Shown: one piece after another, positions 49,533 through 61,254 of the stretch
How positions within the stretch are numbered: position 1 is the first letter of the stretch
How the letters are laid out: every line of letters begins with the position of its first letter
DNA from: Rana temporaria
Lineage: Eukaryota; Chordata; Amphibia; Anura; Ranidae
DNA length: 64,000 nt
Direction of reading: 5' to 3'
Assembly: GCF_905171775.1 (NCBI RefSeq)
Contig: NC_053489.1
Coordinates: 248,369,231-248,433,230 of the forward strand
Notes under the pieces: model-generated
Seen by the model: the letters and a program-made list of their open reading frames with translations, nothing else
What the model was told of the DNA's origin: nothing
The model's database searches: none
Program-made: the position numbers and the translations under genes

Positions 49533-49801
49533 GGCCCCGTACACACGTCCGAGAAACTCGACGGGCAAAACACATCGTTTTGCTCGTCGAGTTCCTTGTG
49601 AAGCCGCCGAGGATCTCGGCGAGCCAAGTTTCCTCATTGACTAACGAGGAAATAGAGAACATGTTCTCTATTTGGCCCGACGAGATCCTCGTCGTTTTCC
49701 TCGGCCGAAAGTGTACACACGCCGGGTTTCTCGGCAGAATACGACTCTGATCGAGTTTCTGGCTGAATTCTGCCGAGAAACTCGGTCGTGTGTATGGGGC
49801 C
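49533..49801. mobile_element. Harbinger-type MITE, TSD TAA, in the right arm of the hAT element
   Basis: TAA at 49530-49532 and 49802-49804. Ends GGCCCCGTACACACGTCCGA and CGGTCGTGTGTATGGGGCC. The left hAT arm keeps the empty site (GAAGGCTTATGGTGTC at about 47963, complementary to CCATAAGCCTTC), which confirms both ends. Confidence 0.92.
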
Positions 49802-50058
49802 TAAGCCTTCAATGACAGATTCGACCTTAATTAATTCGTTTTTTTGGACGAATGCTTTTTATAACGAAACAAAATTAATAAAAACGAATTTCGGGAGTAA
49901 CTAAATAAATAAATTTTTCGGACGAAAAACGAAATTCTGAAATGAAATATTTCAGTGTGCACATGTCTAGTATGCAATACCTGTTCCTGGCCAACGCCCT
50001 TCGGAGAAAAGTCCTTTGCTTTGTCTGCAGAAAATCCGATGGTGTGTACGAGGCTTTA

Positions 50059-50539
50059 GATCCATCGAAAAGAAGAATCTGTAAGTAGTACAGACAATGC
50101 AGTCCACAATGATCCTGACATAATTATGGAAGAACATGTAGCCACTATACCAGCAGATTAAGACAAAATACAGTATACGCTTACACAACAGACATAAAAT
50201 TGGCATTAAATTGCACAGGTTTCCCACCTTGGAATTCTCTCTCATTCCCACATCCTCCCAATATTTGTAATGTACATGAAATTTCATTTTATAAGATGAA
50301 GCTGGAAAAATGTGCTTATATTTAAAATGTGTTTGGCTTTGTAGCAGACCTACTTGTCAAATTAAGTAAGGTCATTTATTTAACCTCTTTTAACTCATCA
50401 TGGGGTAATTAGTTTGTCATTTTACATAAACATCTTGCAGATCCTCGAATTGCTACATTTCAACACATCAAACTGCCACTGAGATGTAAAGGCCAGTCTA
50501 GGCCTCCCTTAAAATGATATCAAACCCCAAAAACAAACA
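50059..50539. other. no gene seen
   Basis: AT-rich spacer between the nested stack and the autonomous Harbinger element. Confidence 0.35.
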
Positions 50540-50543
50540 TTAA

Positions 50544-50606
50544 GGCCTCGTACTCACGACCAAACATGTCTGCTGAAACTGGTCCGCGGACCAGTTTCAG
50601 CGGACA
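50544..50606. repeat. left terminal and subterminal repeat of the Harbinger element
   Basis: Terminal GGCCTCGTACTCACGACC is followed by a perfect 18-bp palindrome (ACTGGTCCGCGGACCAGT). The right end (58800-58910) has the inverted terminus and CAGCGG/GGAAACTGTC motifs of the same type. These are likely binding sites for the element's proteins. Confidence 0.75.
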
Positions 50607-51385
50607 TGTTCGTTCGTGTGTAGGCAGTAACGTACAGAATTCCAGCAAACAATCGTCGGCCAGACCGTTTTCCAACGAACAACTGTTTCCTGGTCTTGCT
50701 TTAAAACAGTCTGCTGGAATCGTGTCCGTCAGACATGTTCGGTCGTCTGTACACAAAAGCAGCGTACAAAAACCCCGCGCATGCTCAGTCCAAATGAGGA
50801 GACGGGAGCGCTCGTTCAGGTAAAACTCGCGTTTCTTTGGGATATGGCACATTCGTCATTAGAAACCTTTTATTCTAGCAAGAGAACAATGTCTTAAAAA
50901 GGCGCACTAAACCACATTTTAAAGCCTCGTTTTATTAATTCTTCTCTTGCTAGAATAACCCCGTTCTCTTGCTGATGCAATTTCAATAGAGTTGTCCCAT
51001 ACTGAAATGTCACATTTCTTGCTTGTGATGTAATCCTTTAATAATGTTTTCTATGCCAGACGTGTGTTTTGGTTGGTGGTCCTCCATAATTTAGAGTAGT
51101 CATTTTTGTAAAGGAATGTTCATTTTGTTTTAATTTTTTTTTTTGTTTCTAGTTATGTCACCATTTAAACTATTTTTTTTTTACATGTTTTTTGAAAATT
51201 TTTTTTTTTTTTTGGTGTTTCATTAGAGAATATTAAACCATGTTGGCACACCAAATGTCCCCCCCCCCCCCAAGGAGTGTGTCCTTTGTAAATTACCCAT
51301 TGTATATTTATTAAAGGTTTGCTGCCTAATAATCCCCACAGTATATCAAACAATAGACATGTTTTCAAATGAAAGCAAAAGGCCT

Positions 51386-51391
51386 TTTATT
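51386..51391 (-). terminator. possible polyadenylation signal of the MADF gene
   Basis: AATAAA on the minus strand, about 220 bases after the MADF stop codon and just beyond the inverted duplicate. If used, the inverted duplicate is part of the message. Confidence 0.45.
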
Positions 51392-51403
51392 CAGGCAAAT
51401 GTC

Positions 51404-51662
51404 ATCACAAAAAAATAAAAAGAACGGCAGCACTAGAATAGATAGCAAACTATATGCAAACTTGCATTTCCAACATGGTGAAGGATAAACTTCCAAGCCT
51501 CAGTAGCCAAACACAAAAATATGAAGCAGCAGCACACAAACAAAGGAACCCAAACTGTGGTAGTACAAACACGATGTCCTTTATGTGGAAGGAAATGGAA
51601 GGCAGAAAATCAACGTTTCCTCCTCTTTCCAGCCTTCCCTCCAGGCAGCCTTCCAGCGGATC
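51404..51662 (+). pseudogene. inverted, decayed partial copy of the MADF exon
   Basis: This stretch reads on the plus strand like the middle of the MADF first exon (which lies on the minus strand at about 52835-52560). Shared stretches are CGGCAGCACTAGAA, TAGCAAACTATATGCAAAC, AACATGGTGAAGGATAAACT, AAAGGAACCCAAACTGTGGT and GAAATGGAAGGCAG. Gaps and substitutions break the frame. It overlaps the last 17-18 codons of the MADF gene on the other strand and covers much of the 3' untranslated region. Confidence 0.88.
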
Positions 51663-52942
51663 GAACACGGGGTCTTGCAGGTGGGGTTGATGTGGCAGCA
51701 GGAGGATGGTGTTCCGCAAGCCGGGCCGGGTCACATAGCCCAGTGTCTGGGGTCAGCAGGCCCCTCTGCATCCACCAAAGGACCTGGTTCATCAGGGCCT
51801 TTGCCAGTCTTCTCTGGTCCTCCTCCCCTTCATTTAAATCATGGGCCAATGAGGCACTGAAGGCCTCTGTGGGGTTGAGGGGGGCCCTCATGATGGCGCT
51901 TGCCTCCTGGATCATGCGGAGGCTTGCCTCCTCCACAGGCCTCAACTGCCTCCTTCGGCCTGATGGCCTCACCTGGGGGGGAGAAGACTGGCTGGTGGTG
52001 GTTCTCCTGGCCGGGTGGACCTGCTGCAGGCCACTGGGCCCAGCCTCCTCCTGGCTGCCACTGACCCCGGCCTCCTCCTGGCTGCCACTGACCCCGGCCT
52101 CCTCCTGGCTGCCACTGACCCCGGCCTCCTCCTGGCTGCCACTGACCCCGGCCTCCTCCTGGCTGACAGACACCTGAGGATCTGCCACCTCCTGGCTGAT
52201 CTCTTCTTCCTGTGTGGAAAAAAAAAGAATTTTTTTACAATTTCGCTAAATAAAACCACACTCATTTTCATGTTTTTCGTTCAGTATTTTCTGTTCATTA
52301 TTACTTGAATACACTCTACTTCTGACCCCTGCAGTTGTCATCCCTGACACCTATTTGTCTGTACACCTTTTTGTTTGCTTTTTTCCAGCTTGGTTTTATT
52401 TTTACAATATCTAATCATTAATCCACCAAGAATTATTTACGCCATAAATATAGAGGAAACTACTATACCTCCTCATCGAAGGGTGGCAGATCTGCATCTC
52501 TGTCAGCCAGGCCCTCTTCCTCCGACTCTGCAGGGCTGTGGTCATCTGGGGAAGGTCCGCTGGAAGGTAGCATGGAGGAAAGGTTGGAAGAAAGACTGGA
52601 CATCGTTTTCCTGCCTTCCATTTCGTCCCGCAAAAAAGCCATCTGTTTATAATACCACAGTTTGGGTTCCTTTGCTTGTCTTGCTGCTGCTCCCGATTTT
52701 TTGATTTTATTAGCTTTGTATGCTCTCCTGTATGTGCTTCTGAGGTTGGCAAGTTTATCCTTCACCATGTTGGCAGTGCATCCTGGCACCCATGTTTGCA
52801 TATAGTTTGCTAGCTCTTCTAGTGCTGCCGCTCGTACATCTTTATTACAATATAATGCGTGTTTTGAATTCCACAGGATGGGCGTGTCCTGATATTTTTG
52901 TAGTAAGGCCTCTATAGCTTCCTTGGTTTGTAGTTGGTCCAT
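51610..52942 (-). CDS. MADF-domain DNA-binding protein of the Harbinger element
   Basis: Two exons: 52942-52469 (158 codons) and 52209-51610 (199 codons plus stop). The donor is GAG/GTATAG and the acceptor CCACACAG; both junctions are phase 0. Residues 9-105 form a MADF domain, a Myb-related helix bundle: ILWNSKH, VRAAALEEL, VKDKLANLRSTYRR and EPKLWYYKQM. An acidic serine-rich linker follows, then about four and a half GVSGSQEEA repeats (27-bp units at about 52043-52175), a helical stretch and a basic C-terminal tail (GKRRKR). By analogy with two-component Harbinger systems it probably binds the element's ends or brings the nuclease to the nucleus; that is inference. The tail is encoded by sequence antisense to its own exon 1. 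No start upstream of 52942 is needed. Confidence 0.85.
52043..52175 (-). repeat. 27-bp coding minisatellite in MADF exon 2
   Basis: About five tandem units of CTCCTCCTGGCTGCCACTGA plus CCCCGGC (plus-strand reading), almost identical, keeping frame because 27 is a multiple of three. The encoded unit is GVSGSQEEA. Confidence 0.93.
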
Positions 52943-52992
52943 TTTACTTTTTGAAATATGATATTTTTTTTTGAGTCTAGATTCAAAAAACA

Positions 52993-53875
52993 TAAACCAA
53001 AGAAAAATAAATATTCAAAAGGATCAGCGTTGACCTTGATATAATATGTGTCTTTAAATTTATTACCTATATCTAATTACAAACACAGTCTCTCTTGTTG
53101 AAACAATGATTGTCAGCTCGGCCGCATTGGTTGTACCAAACATTGATTTGCTAGATGCAGAGCCATTGTTAACATTGCAGTAAATATTTTTAATATTGAA
53201 AAATAAACAATGCTTACAAATGACAGTATTCATCTAGGCACTCTTTCCTGTGTAAATCTCATGCCCCTGACAATGGATGACATAAAAGACACTTCCTAAT
53301 GACCTCTGTACAACCAACACTTGAACAATACTTTGCCTGATCTGAATACACCATTCAAAAACTTGTCAATGAGGTACAGCATTGTTCACATCTCTATTTT
53401 GTGAGGTGTCCAAAAGCATTTGGATACCAAAATAACATTGTGGTACCCCATAGACAGAATAGCTTAAAAAGGGTGCAACCAACAGCCCAAACCCCCATCC
53501 CATGTGTCTACATTTTCAAGGCCTCTGCTGATCACATTTTTAATTTCCTTACCTTCCTGTCTCTCGCTCCTCGTTTCTCACGCTCGCCTAATTACCGCGT
53601 AAGATGCGTAATCACGGCGTAAACCTTTTAAACACTCCGCGTATTTATGAAACCCCGCCCTCGTCACCTTTGCGAGGCCCCTAATCAATGAGTTTAGGAA
53701 ATATGGCGTTAACTGTGTATGTTCTGGATGCGCTCGAAGATTCTCCGCGTAACGGACGTAAACACGTTGTTTGCATTCTCTACACTCCGCGTATGTATTA
53801 AACGCCGCCCTCTTCTCCGCCCATGGCGTAAGAATTCATCTTTTCCACGCCCATAATCTCTGTGGGAAAGGAAAG
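52993..53875. promoter_or_regulatory. shared intergenic region between MADF and Myb genes
   Basis: The two genes are divergent here, starting at 52942 (minus) and 53876 (plus). GCGTAA/TTACGC-type motifs recur (53590-53800), for example TCCGCGTATTTATGAAACCC at 53636 and TCCGCGTATGTATTAAACGC at 53786. The region may hold a bidirectional promoter; no TATA box was placed with confidence. Confidence 0.45.
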
Positions 53876-55620
53876 ATGGCGATGTCACACGAGCGGGCAC
53901 GATGCTCTCATGCCACAAGTGAAGGGACAGAGGCAGGGACGTCCCGATCAAGGAAAAGAAGATATAAAGCCACTAATATGCGGTTCCAGGAAATGGTGGA
54001 GTTAGTTTACATCATGCGAAAGAAGGACTATGATGGGGAATTAGGGCCATACAAGACCCCTAACCGCCGAAAGGCACATATTATGGACAAGGTGGCGAGG
54101 AGAATGCAGAGGATGTTTGGGATCACCAGGTCCAAGGAACAGCTGAGGAAACGATGGTCAGACTTAAAATTGAGGGAGCCACATCAGATGAAGAAAATAC
54201 TTAAAATTCTGCGTAAAAGTAAGTAAATATATATTGGGGTTGGGGGGGGGGGGGGGTGGTGATTGTCTGCAATAATGTGTTGCCATGTATATTTCACCAT
54301 CTGCCTCCTTGGCCAGCTTGTAATTTTAAAGACATGTTGTTATTTATTTTTTAGAACATAAATAACTACATATTTACAAACAGTGTTCTTAGTAAACAAC
54401 GTAACATCACATAGTTTATCAGAAAGGCTCGGTTATTACAGGAACAACACACCTGGACATGGCTCACTGGCCAAAAACTTTGTTTGTAAACATTGTGTAA
54501 AAGCTAGTTCTAGAAAAAAAAAGTATGAGAATGGGAAAGGCAAACAGGATTCATTCTAAAAACAGTGGTAATAAAGCAGATGTTTTCACATCTGCAATGC
54601 AGAGCACCTGTGTCTCCCCAAATCAAAAATGGGTTTTGGTAGGGTCTCCCAGAAATACAGTTTAGGGGGGACATCCATGTGTGTCACTTTGCTAAAAAGG
54701 GGCAGGATCAGAGCTTGCCATATAGAAGTAATTGCAAAATGTAGGTTTGGTGAAAGATAAAAGTAACTAAATGAAAGCATCTTCTAAGCAATGTGTGCGA
54801 TTTATGCTCTCCAATATCTGTGTGCTGATGAGTCTACATTTTTTTTGGTTTATTTCAGGGGAAAGAAGTCGCCAGCATTTGGAGGAGGCAGAGAGGGCCA
54901 GACAAGGCCAAAATCTGCCATCTCAACATGTGGAGGAGGAGGAGGATGTGGAAGGAGAAGAGGATGTGGAAGGAGAGGAGAATGTGGAAGGAGAAGAGGA
55001 TGTGGAAGGAGAGGAGGATGTGGAAGGAGAGGAGGATGTGGAAGGAGAGGAGGAAGGAAGAGAGGAGGAAGAAGTAATTTTGGACTTAGAAGTCATAGCA
55101 GATGAAGGGCAAGTGGCGGAAGAACAATTTGGCGAATTGAAAGAAGGTGGATTGATGGATGAAGGAGGAGTCCAAGATGATGGGGAAGTGGTGGAAGAAG
55201 GAGGAGTGATAGAAGATGATGGGGAGGTGGTGGAAGAAGGAGGAGTGATAGAAGATGTCGAAGAGGTGGAAAGGAGAAGCCCATCAGGTCAGTGTCACCC
55301 TAGCTTGATTCCAAAAAACATATGTAGATAGGCCTCATTGAAAAATAATATTGTAAATGCCATTTTTTTTTGTTGTTTTAGGGGAGGAGGATGGTGTGCC
55401 AATATTTTCACGTGCAAGTGCTGCTATAATTATTCAGCAGGTAATGGAGTGCAGCACTGAAATGCACAATATGCGTGAAAGGATGTTTCTCATGGAACAG
55501 AATGTAACAAATGTCCTTTTGGAATGCAGCACGGAAATGGACAATATGCGGCAAAGAATGATGGTGATCGAATCTAATTTTAAGAACATTATTGACATGA
55601 TGGGCCGTGTCAAAGACTGA
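53876..55620 (+). CDS. Myb/SANT-like DNA-binding protein of the Harbinger element
   Basis: Three exons: 53876-54218, 54859-55287 and 55382-55620, giving 336 residues. Splice sites are AA/GTAAGT, TTTCAG/GG, CAG/GTCAGT and TTTTAG/GG; both junctions are phase 1 and keep the frame. Residues 33-100 resemble the Myb/SANT-like domain of Harbinger accessory proteins (FQEMVELVYIMRKK and RKRWSDLKLREP). Exon 2 encodes an acidic region with 18-bp units (EEDVEGE, about 54942-55050). Exon 3 ends in a likely coiled coil with ECSTEMHNMRERM and ECSTEMDNMRQRM, an internal duplication. Known Harbinger Myb-like proteins bind the transposase and the terminal repeats. The start ATG is in a good context (AAAGATGGCG); an upstream in-frame ATG at 53771 is less likely. 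Confidence 0.85.
54219..54858 (+). other. intron 1 of the Myb-like gene
   Basis: Begins GTAAGT and ends TTTATTTCAG. Contains a G run at 54241-54256. Confidence 0.75.
54942..55050 (+). repeat. 18-bp coding tandem repeat in Myb exon 2
   Basis: About six units of GAGGATGTGGAAGGAGAG, encoding acidic EDVEGE repeats. The other two frames are also open here but are not supported by the splice sites. Confidence 0.9.
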
Positions 55621-56760
55621 AACACCCCCCGCCCATCCCCCGCCCCCACAAACATTTTTACAGTTTGAATAATGAATACGCCAAAATTTGAATATACACA
55701 CACAGTGTGCCAACATGTGCTATCTGCCATCACAGAATATCTAATGTCTGTGCTTTGTGGGTCCAACCCCCTCCTCCATCCTCAAGTAGTTGAGAGGAAG
55801 GGTTTGCTCCCACAAAACACAGACATTGATCACCCATGATGTCAGATAGCACATGTGGCCATTTGTCTGTTGAACCAATGACATTTGGCGAGTTTGCACT
55901 GAATGTGTGTATCTTCCAATTTTGGCGTGTTCCAGTGTGAAAGCACACCATGACTGACTGCTGTTGTGAGTTTTTATATTTTTTGAATTGGATTTTGTTA
56001 CTTTTTGACCATGTTGAACATTTTGGGATACTATAAAGTTTAGACCATAAAGAATAAACAACGCCAAAAAATTTTTTAAATATATATATAGAATTATAAA
56101 TCTCTCTAATCACTGAATTTAGTGAAGTAGAGATTTGACTTCAAATTCTCACCTAAAAATTTTCTTTTAGAAAAACACACCAAAAAAAAAAAAAATGGTT
56201 CAAAAATTATTGTTTTTTGTGCCTAAAAAATATGGCCAAAAAAAAAATTAAGGCGGTAAACACCCCACCAAATCTAATCTATATATATATATATATGTAA
56301 ACAATAAATCTAACTATATTTGATGAAAAAAAAAGTGAACTTGTTAATAAATGTATAATCTGCATAATATTTTTGGTTGAATTACCTGAAAAAAAAAAGA
56401 AAATTTTAAAAAAATTTTGAAGACTCCTAAGTACAAAAGCAGGGAGTAATGAAAAAAATATAAAATTATTTTTGGGGTCATGAACAAGCAAAAATTAAAA
56501 AAAATTGACCTCAACATTTACAAATGGAGTTGCTTCTTATTTCTAGACTCAATACCCTGTTTGTAGATGAGTGAATAATGTGCAAAATGTGGTTAGTTAC
56601 TAAAAGTGGAGAAATCAATTATGCATTACAATTGAAGAAGTTAGTTAGAGAACCAGGAAGACAGAAAAAGAGAAAAAGCATTAATGACAAACAACTGTAT
56701 AAAGTCCAATGGTCTAATTATTTATTATTTTTTAGAATATTCCTTTCTTTGGGGGCCGAA
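55621..56760. other. AT-rich spacer between the Myb and HARBI1 genes
   Basis: The two genes converge here. It contains an inverted pair (TGTGCTATCTGCCATCACAG near 55717 and CATGATGTCAGATAGCACA near 55835), many A and T runs, and a (TA)n tract at 56278-56296. It probably holds both 3' untranslated regions. Confidence 0.5.
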
Positions 56761-58421
56761 TTAGAAAGAAATATGATCTGGCATAGCAATGGCCCCCCGA
56801 CCCATGAAGTACTCAACATATTTGTCGCGTACCTCACGAGCTGATTGGGGGGCCAAGCCAGCGCGACCAGTGTCCAGCCCGGGAAGGGGATCTGAGGGTA
56901 GTCTTGCCTCAGAACCGATGTCGGGTAGGTACGTCTGGGAGTGCCTGCGTAAAAAGTTGTGCAAAATGCAGCAGGCAAATACAACGGTGTCCAATTTATA
57001 TTCCGCCAGATGTATCGATGTCCTGAACAGGCGGAACCGGTTGGTGAGTATCCCAAAGGCATTCTCGACTACCCTCCGAGCCCTGGCCAACCGAAAATTA
57101 AACACACTCCTCTCTGAGGTGAGGGTCCTCTGGGGAAAAGGCCGCATGAGGTGAGGACCAAGCCCAAAAGCCTCGTCCGCTAGGAACACAAACGGAAGTC
57201 CTTCCACATTATCTTCATCTGGTGGCAATGCCAGACCACCAGCTTGGAGACGATCATAGAAATCAGTCCGTGCGAACACTCCCCCATCAGACATCCGGCC
57301 GTTCTTCCCCACGTCCACATATAGAAACTCATACTGTGCCGACACCACCGCCATCAACACAATACTATGATAACCCTTGTAATTATAATAGTACGACCCC
57401 GAGCGGGGTGGGGGCACAATGCGGACGTGTTTCCCATCTATTGCTCCACCGCAGTTTGGAAAATCACACCGCTGGGCAAATTGGGAAGCCACAGACTGCC
57501 ATTCCTGTGGTGTGGAGGGTAGCTGTGGGGACAAACAAAATTAGAGATTTAGTACTTTGTAACAAATACATCCTACAAGCATCCTTGTGACAGTTCACAG
57601 TATTAAAATTGCATTAGAAAAATGTGCATGGAGAATTTGGGAAATGAAATATATAGGGCCACTTCATTAAGAGACTCCACAGCCCTCTGATGGGGACAAT
57701 AAAAGTTTGAAGGGGGGGGGGGGGGCACAAAAACCAAAAAGTCCTGTTAGAAAAAATGGCAAGGTGGGTTTGTCCCTAGGATAGCATGCTGGACAGGTTA
57801 ATATTGGGTAAGGGACAAATATGCAGGTAGGCCAAGAATAAAACATGTAAAGCTGATATCAACATGCATAGGGAGAAAAGGTAACGTTAGTTAAACACAC
57901 AGCATATCTGGGAAAATAAAAAGAAAGTTAGTTGGCCACATTATTAGAGCCAGGAAACTTACCTTAATATACTCCTCATGCATAACTTTGATGATGGCAG
58001 CACACGTGTCCGGTATGATGACCCCAAGCGCCTGCGGAGAGATGCCTGTCGAGAACTTGAGGTCCTGCAGGCTCCTCCCAGTCGCCAGGTACCGCAACGT
58101 GGCAATAAGCCTCTGCTCGGCCGTGATGGCTTGGCGCATCACAGTGTCCTGCCTCGTGATATAGGGGGACAGAAGATCCAGCAGACGGTTGAATACGGGG
58201 TCCGTCATGCGGAGAAAATTCCTAAAGTCATTAGGATTATTCTCCTGGAGTTCCCTAAGCAGAGGCATATGTGAGAACTGGTCACGCTGGCGCAACCAAT
58301 TCTTGGTCCAGAAACGCCTCCGCCCCCTGTTTCTGGCCAAAGTACTGGACAAATGAACATATCCAGCAGCCATCCCATAAACAGCACCAACTCGCGAAAA
58401 TTGACGCTGCTGCTCCATCAT
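56761..58421 (-). CDS. HARBI1-like DDE nuclease (Harbinger transposase)
   Basis: Two exons: 58421-57963 (153 codons) and 57522-56761 (253 codons plus stop), 406 residues. The donor is AAG/GTAAGT, the acceptor CCCCACAG, phase 0. It is the catalytic transposase that cuts at the terminal repeats. Exon 1 has the N-terminal helical part with LIATLRYLATGRSLQDL, typical of the family. In exon 2 the DDE residues are in place: Asp182 in GGAIDGKHV, the DVGKNGRMSDGG block (about 223-234) and Glu306 in RRVVENAFGILTNRFRLF. LADEAFGL and CCILHNFL are also family motifs. Human HARBI1 is about 349 residues, so this is a little longer. No stop or frameshift was seen, so the enzyme may be functional. It is transcribed towards the Myb-like gene. 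Confidence 0.92.
57523..57962 (-). other. intron of the HARBI1-like gene
   Basis: From GTAAGT to CCCCACAG on the minus strand. Contains a G run at 57713-57725 on the plus strand. Confidence 0.8.
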
Positions 58422-58913
58422 GGCTTCAAACCGGCCGGCTGGTCAGTCAAGAACACACTGAAACAGAAAGCACTCGCAAATCCAGCACTACCTGCGACAA
58501 ACGCGTGACAAACAGATACGAGCGCACAGGATGCAACTGCTAAAGCAGAAACAACCTGCTTGCCTATAGCCGAATGACAACTACGTTACCGCAAGCACAC
58601 GCACTGAACCCGTGAATACACGCTGTCAAAGCCTGGAGACCGAGAAGCGCGAATCAGCTCTAACCAAACCTTCACTAACACGAGCAAACACGTAACTAGC
58701 AAAAGAGGAACAGAGGGCGGCGCCATTAACTTTGGTCTTCCCCTTTATAGTGACGTCGTACGTAGTTTACGTGCACGCGTTCCGGTACGACGGGAATTTG
58801 GTCCGCTGGTGTGTACACGCCAGCGGAACAAAACACAAATCAGCCTTGTACGCCGGAAACTGTCGGGCAGACAGTTTCCAGCGCACAGATCCGGTCGTGA
58901 GTACAAGGCCTTA

Positions 58914-59482
58914 CTGTATTGCAGCTTACCAGTTCTTAGATGTGGTGCATGCAATTGTTTTGTTTTTTATGCTTTCTGTTCTTTTTTTTCCCCCTGGCTA
59001 TCCAGTCAGTAAGGCCAGCCATACTCAGAGCAAAGTTCTTTTCTGCAGCCAAGGGTCAATTCCTTCATCAACACAGACAGTGCTGACAGGGGAATCCCTC
59101 CCGTGGGTCCATTGTATTCTCTCGGTTGGGAGCCGGGAGAACACAGTGATCAGTGATTGTTGCTAGGGGCTGTATCAGCCGCTAGCGATAATTGCATGTG
59201 AAATCCGTCACGCTGGTTTTACCCAAGTTGATGGACGGATCATTCATTCATTCAGCCTGCCCATACATGGTTCAAATCTCAGCCAATTCTTGCTGAACTG
59301 GTTCGAGATTCGAAAAACGCCTATGGCTGGCTGCAGATGTAGCAGTTAGATTGTTGAGACAAACCATTTAACACTGACAGGGGTGCTAACAATGGTCAGC
59401 TTTTATTTATTTATGCAAAACTTTTATCCCAAAAGAAGAAAAAGACTGTTGCTGTAACTGTTTAAAAAGTGTTAGCTGGAGT
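58914..59482. other. no gene seen; repeat edge
   Basis: The segment 59355-59475 matches the repeat at 30085-30540 (ACAAACCATTTAACACTGAC, AAAACTTTTATCCCAAAAG). The rest (58914-59340) is unclassified. Confidence 0.4.
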
Positions 59483-59978
59483 CAGGCCTGTCGCTACAGG
59501 ACAGGCAAAACAAACAATTGCTTGGGGCCCCGAGCTGGCCTGGGGCCCCCAACTTCCCCTTCCCAGTCTGTAGCATGGGAAAGTCGAGCTCCTCTTCCTT
59601 CCTTCTGGAGTCCTGTCAGTGCGGCCGGGTACCCGGCGTGGTACAGGAGATTCGGTTTCCTGTTCCCGGCCGGACTGACAGGAAGTGCACACTGAGTGCT
59701 CACATCCTTTCAGTCCTGCCGGGAACACGAGGAACTGAATCTCCTGTACCGCGCGGTACCCGGCCCGGTCCTGGCACTATCTGATAGGGACTGGAGACCC
59801 ATAATGATAGAACACCGGACTAAGAGGAGGAAGAGGAGCTCGGCCACACTACAGCGACAGCCTACAGGGAAAAAGGGGAGGTGAGAATAGAAAAACATAG
59901 GGACTAGGGAGGGGGGGGGGGAAAGAACATGGGAGTAAAAAATTAGTGTATCGCTAACGTAGGCTTCAAACGGCCCTG
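59483..59978. mobile_element. non-autonomous hAT element, TSD GCTGGAGT
   Basis: A perfect 8-bp duplication GCTGGAGT (59475-59482 and 59979-59986). Ends CAGGCCTGTCGC and ACGGCCCTG. An internal palindrome around GGTACAGGAGATTCGG is present. The related repeat at 30527-30550 shows GCTGGAGT only once, the empty site. Confidence 0.88.
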
Positions 59979-59996
59979 GCTGGAGTTTGGCTTTAA

Positions 59997-60450
59997 AGGG
60001 GTTGTAAAGGTTATTTTTTTATTTTCTAAATAGGTTCCTTTAAGCTAGTGCATTGTACCTTTTCCTTTGATTTCCTTCTTCCTTTGTCTGAATTTCTCAC
60101 TTCCTGTTTCTCCTCAGTAAGCTTGCCCCATCATCCAAGCTGTTCTGGCTGAGGGTTAGTCAGCATTCTCGCCCCCTCCCTTGGGACTACATGCCTACGG
60201 GGAGACACTGTGAACACCGCATCAATGTAGTCCCAAGGGAGGGGGCGAGCACGATGACTAACCCCCAGCCAGAACAGCTTAGATGATGGGGGCAAGCTTA
60301 CTGAGGAGGAACAGGAAGTGAGAAATTCAGACAAAGAAAACTAAGAAAAAAAACATTTAGAAGAAATTGAAGGAAAAGGTAAGTGAACCAACAATGCACT
60401 AGCTTAAAGGAACCAATTTAGAAAATAAAAAACAAACCTTTACAACCCCT
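59997..60450. mobile_element. TTAA-flanked palindromic MITE (AGGGGTTG family)
   Basis: TTAA at 59993-59996 and 60451-60454. Ends AGGGGTTGTAAAGG and CCTTTACAACCCCT. Nearly a full palindrome: ATTTCTCACTTCCTGTTTCT pairs with its complement near 60312-60330. Halves of the family occur at 12710-12905 and 63640-63790. Confidence 0.92.
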
Positions 60451-60454
60451 TTAA

Positions 60455-61249
60455 ACTAACATTTGTTAGTTTATCCAAATCTGCTAGTACATCTAACACT
60501 ACTCTCCCCCCAAGATTATCAATGCTGTTGTCCAAAGGTGTCACTGTTGCTCCTTTATCCTAGGGGCACTCTAATACAGGAAATGTTTTACTGGACAGAT
60601 CATCAGGTAAAAACAGAGGGAAAACTAATGTAGCCACCACATCTAAAGCTATGGTAAGCTATAATATATTAAATTTTTGGGTTTATTACCACTTTAACCT
60701 ATTTTAACACCTAAAAGCATCTAAATATGTTTATTGGAACATTTATACCTACAATACGATTGGTATATCTGTCTACACAGTCCTTCAATTTGCCTAACTG
60801 GCAGGCTGGTGTCCTTTCTCTATAGCTTGATCACCTCCCTGCCTCCAGCAAGTGACTGGACAGTAAAGTGTCTCTTTCACTCCTTCACTCTGCTCTCTTG
60901 TGCTGTCAGAATGCTCCTTTGCCAATTTGTGTGCACTTCAAAACAACTGACCCTTACACTAGTTGCATGAAACAATTTTTTTTTTTATCAAACACCCAAC
61001 TACAATAAAATTGGTGTTTTTTTACTTTTGTCTATAGTTCAACTTAAATGGTCAGTAAAGGATTTTTTTTTTAGCTAAATAGCTTCCTTTACCTTACTGC
61101 AGTCCTGGTTTCATGTCCTCATTGTTCGTTTTTGCTTTCATGTTGCTGTAATTCCTCTCTGTTCTGGACACTTCCTGGTTGTCTGTTTCCTGATAACCAC
61201 AGTACTGGGAGATTTCTCACTGTGGTGACTAATCAAGGAGGTGTGATTA
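60455..61249. other. no gene seen; continuation of a dispersed repeat
   Basis: 60455-60640 continues the repeat shared with 30560-30725. The rest (60640-61249) is AT-rich, without recognised genes. Confidence 0.4.
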
Positions 61250-61254
61250 CTGTG

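Larger units (their letters stand above)
47583..49969. mobile_element. hAT-type foldback element, TSD GTATGCAA
   Basis: A perfect 8-bp duplication GTATGCAA (47575-47582 and 49970-49977). Ends TAGACATGTGCA and TGCACATGTCTA. Long inverted arms share CATTTCCGGTCAAATG-type and AAGATTCGACAAGCAGC-type sequence (about 47940-48080 and 49370-49530 plus 49805-49830). It contains three further insertions at 48167, 48966 and 49533. No transposase gene. Confidence 0.9.
47233..50058. mobile_element. Harbinger-type element, interrupted by a hAT element
   Basis: Left end GCCTCGTACACACAATCAGA at 47235 and right end ATGGTGTGTACGAGGC at about 50053. The flanks do not match well (TGA or TTG versus TTT), so the duplication has decayed or the pairing is between two relatives. 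The host portion is only about 440 bases; the hAT element at 47583-49969 makes up the rest. Confidence 0.6.
50544..58910. mobile_element. complete PIF/Harbinger transposon with three genes
   Basis: Ends GGCCTCGTACTCACGACC and GGTCGTGAGTACAAGGCC. The flanks are TAA (50541-50543) and TTA (58911-58913), an imperfect 3-bp duplication. Genes: a MADF-domain protein (minus), a Myb/SANT-like protein (plus) and a HARBI1-like nuclease (minus). All three have continuous frames across clean splice sites. Subterminal palindromes lie at both ends (ACTGGTCCGCGGACCAGT near 50580). The termini match those of many non-coding elements in this window, so it or a relative is a good candidate for having moved them. 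Confidence 0.88.
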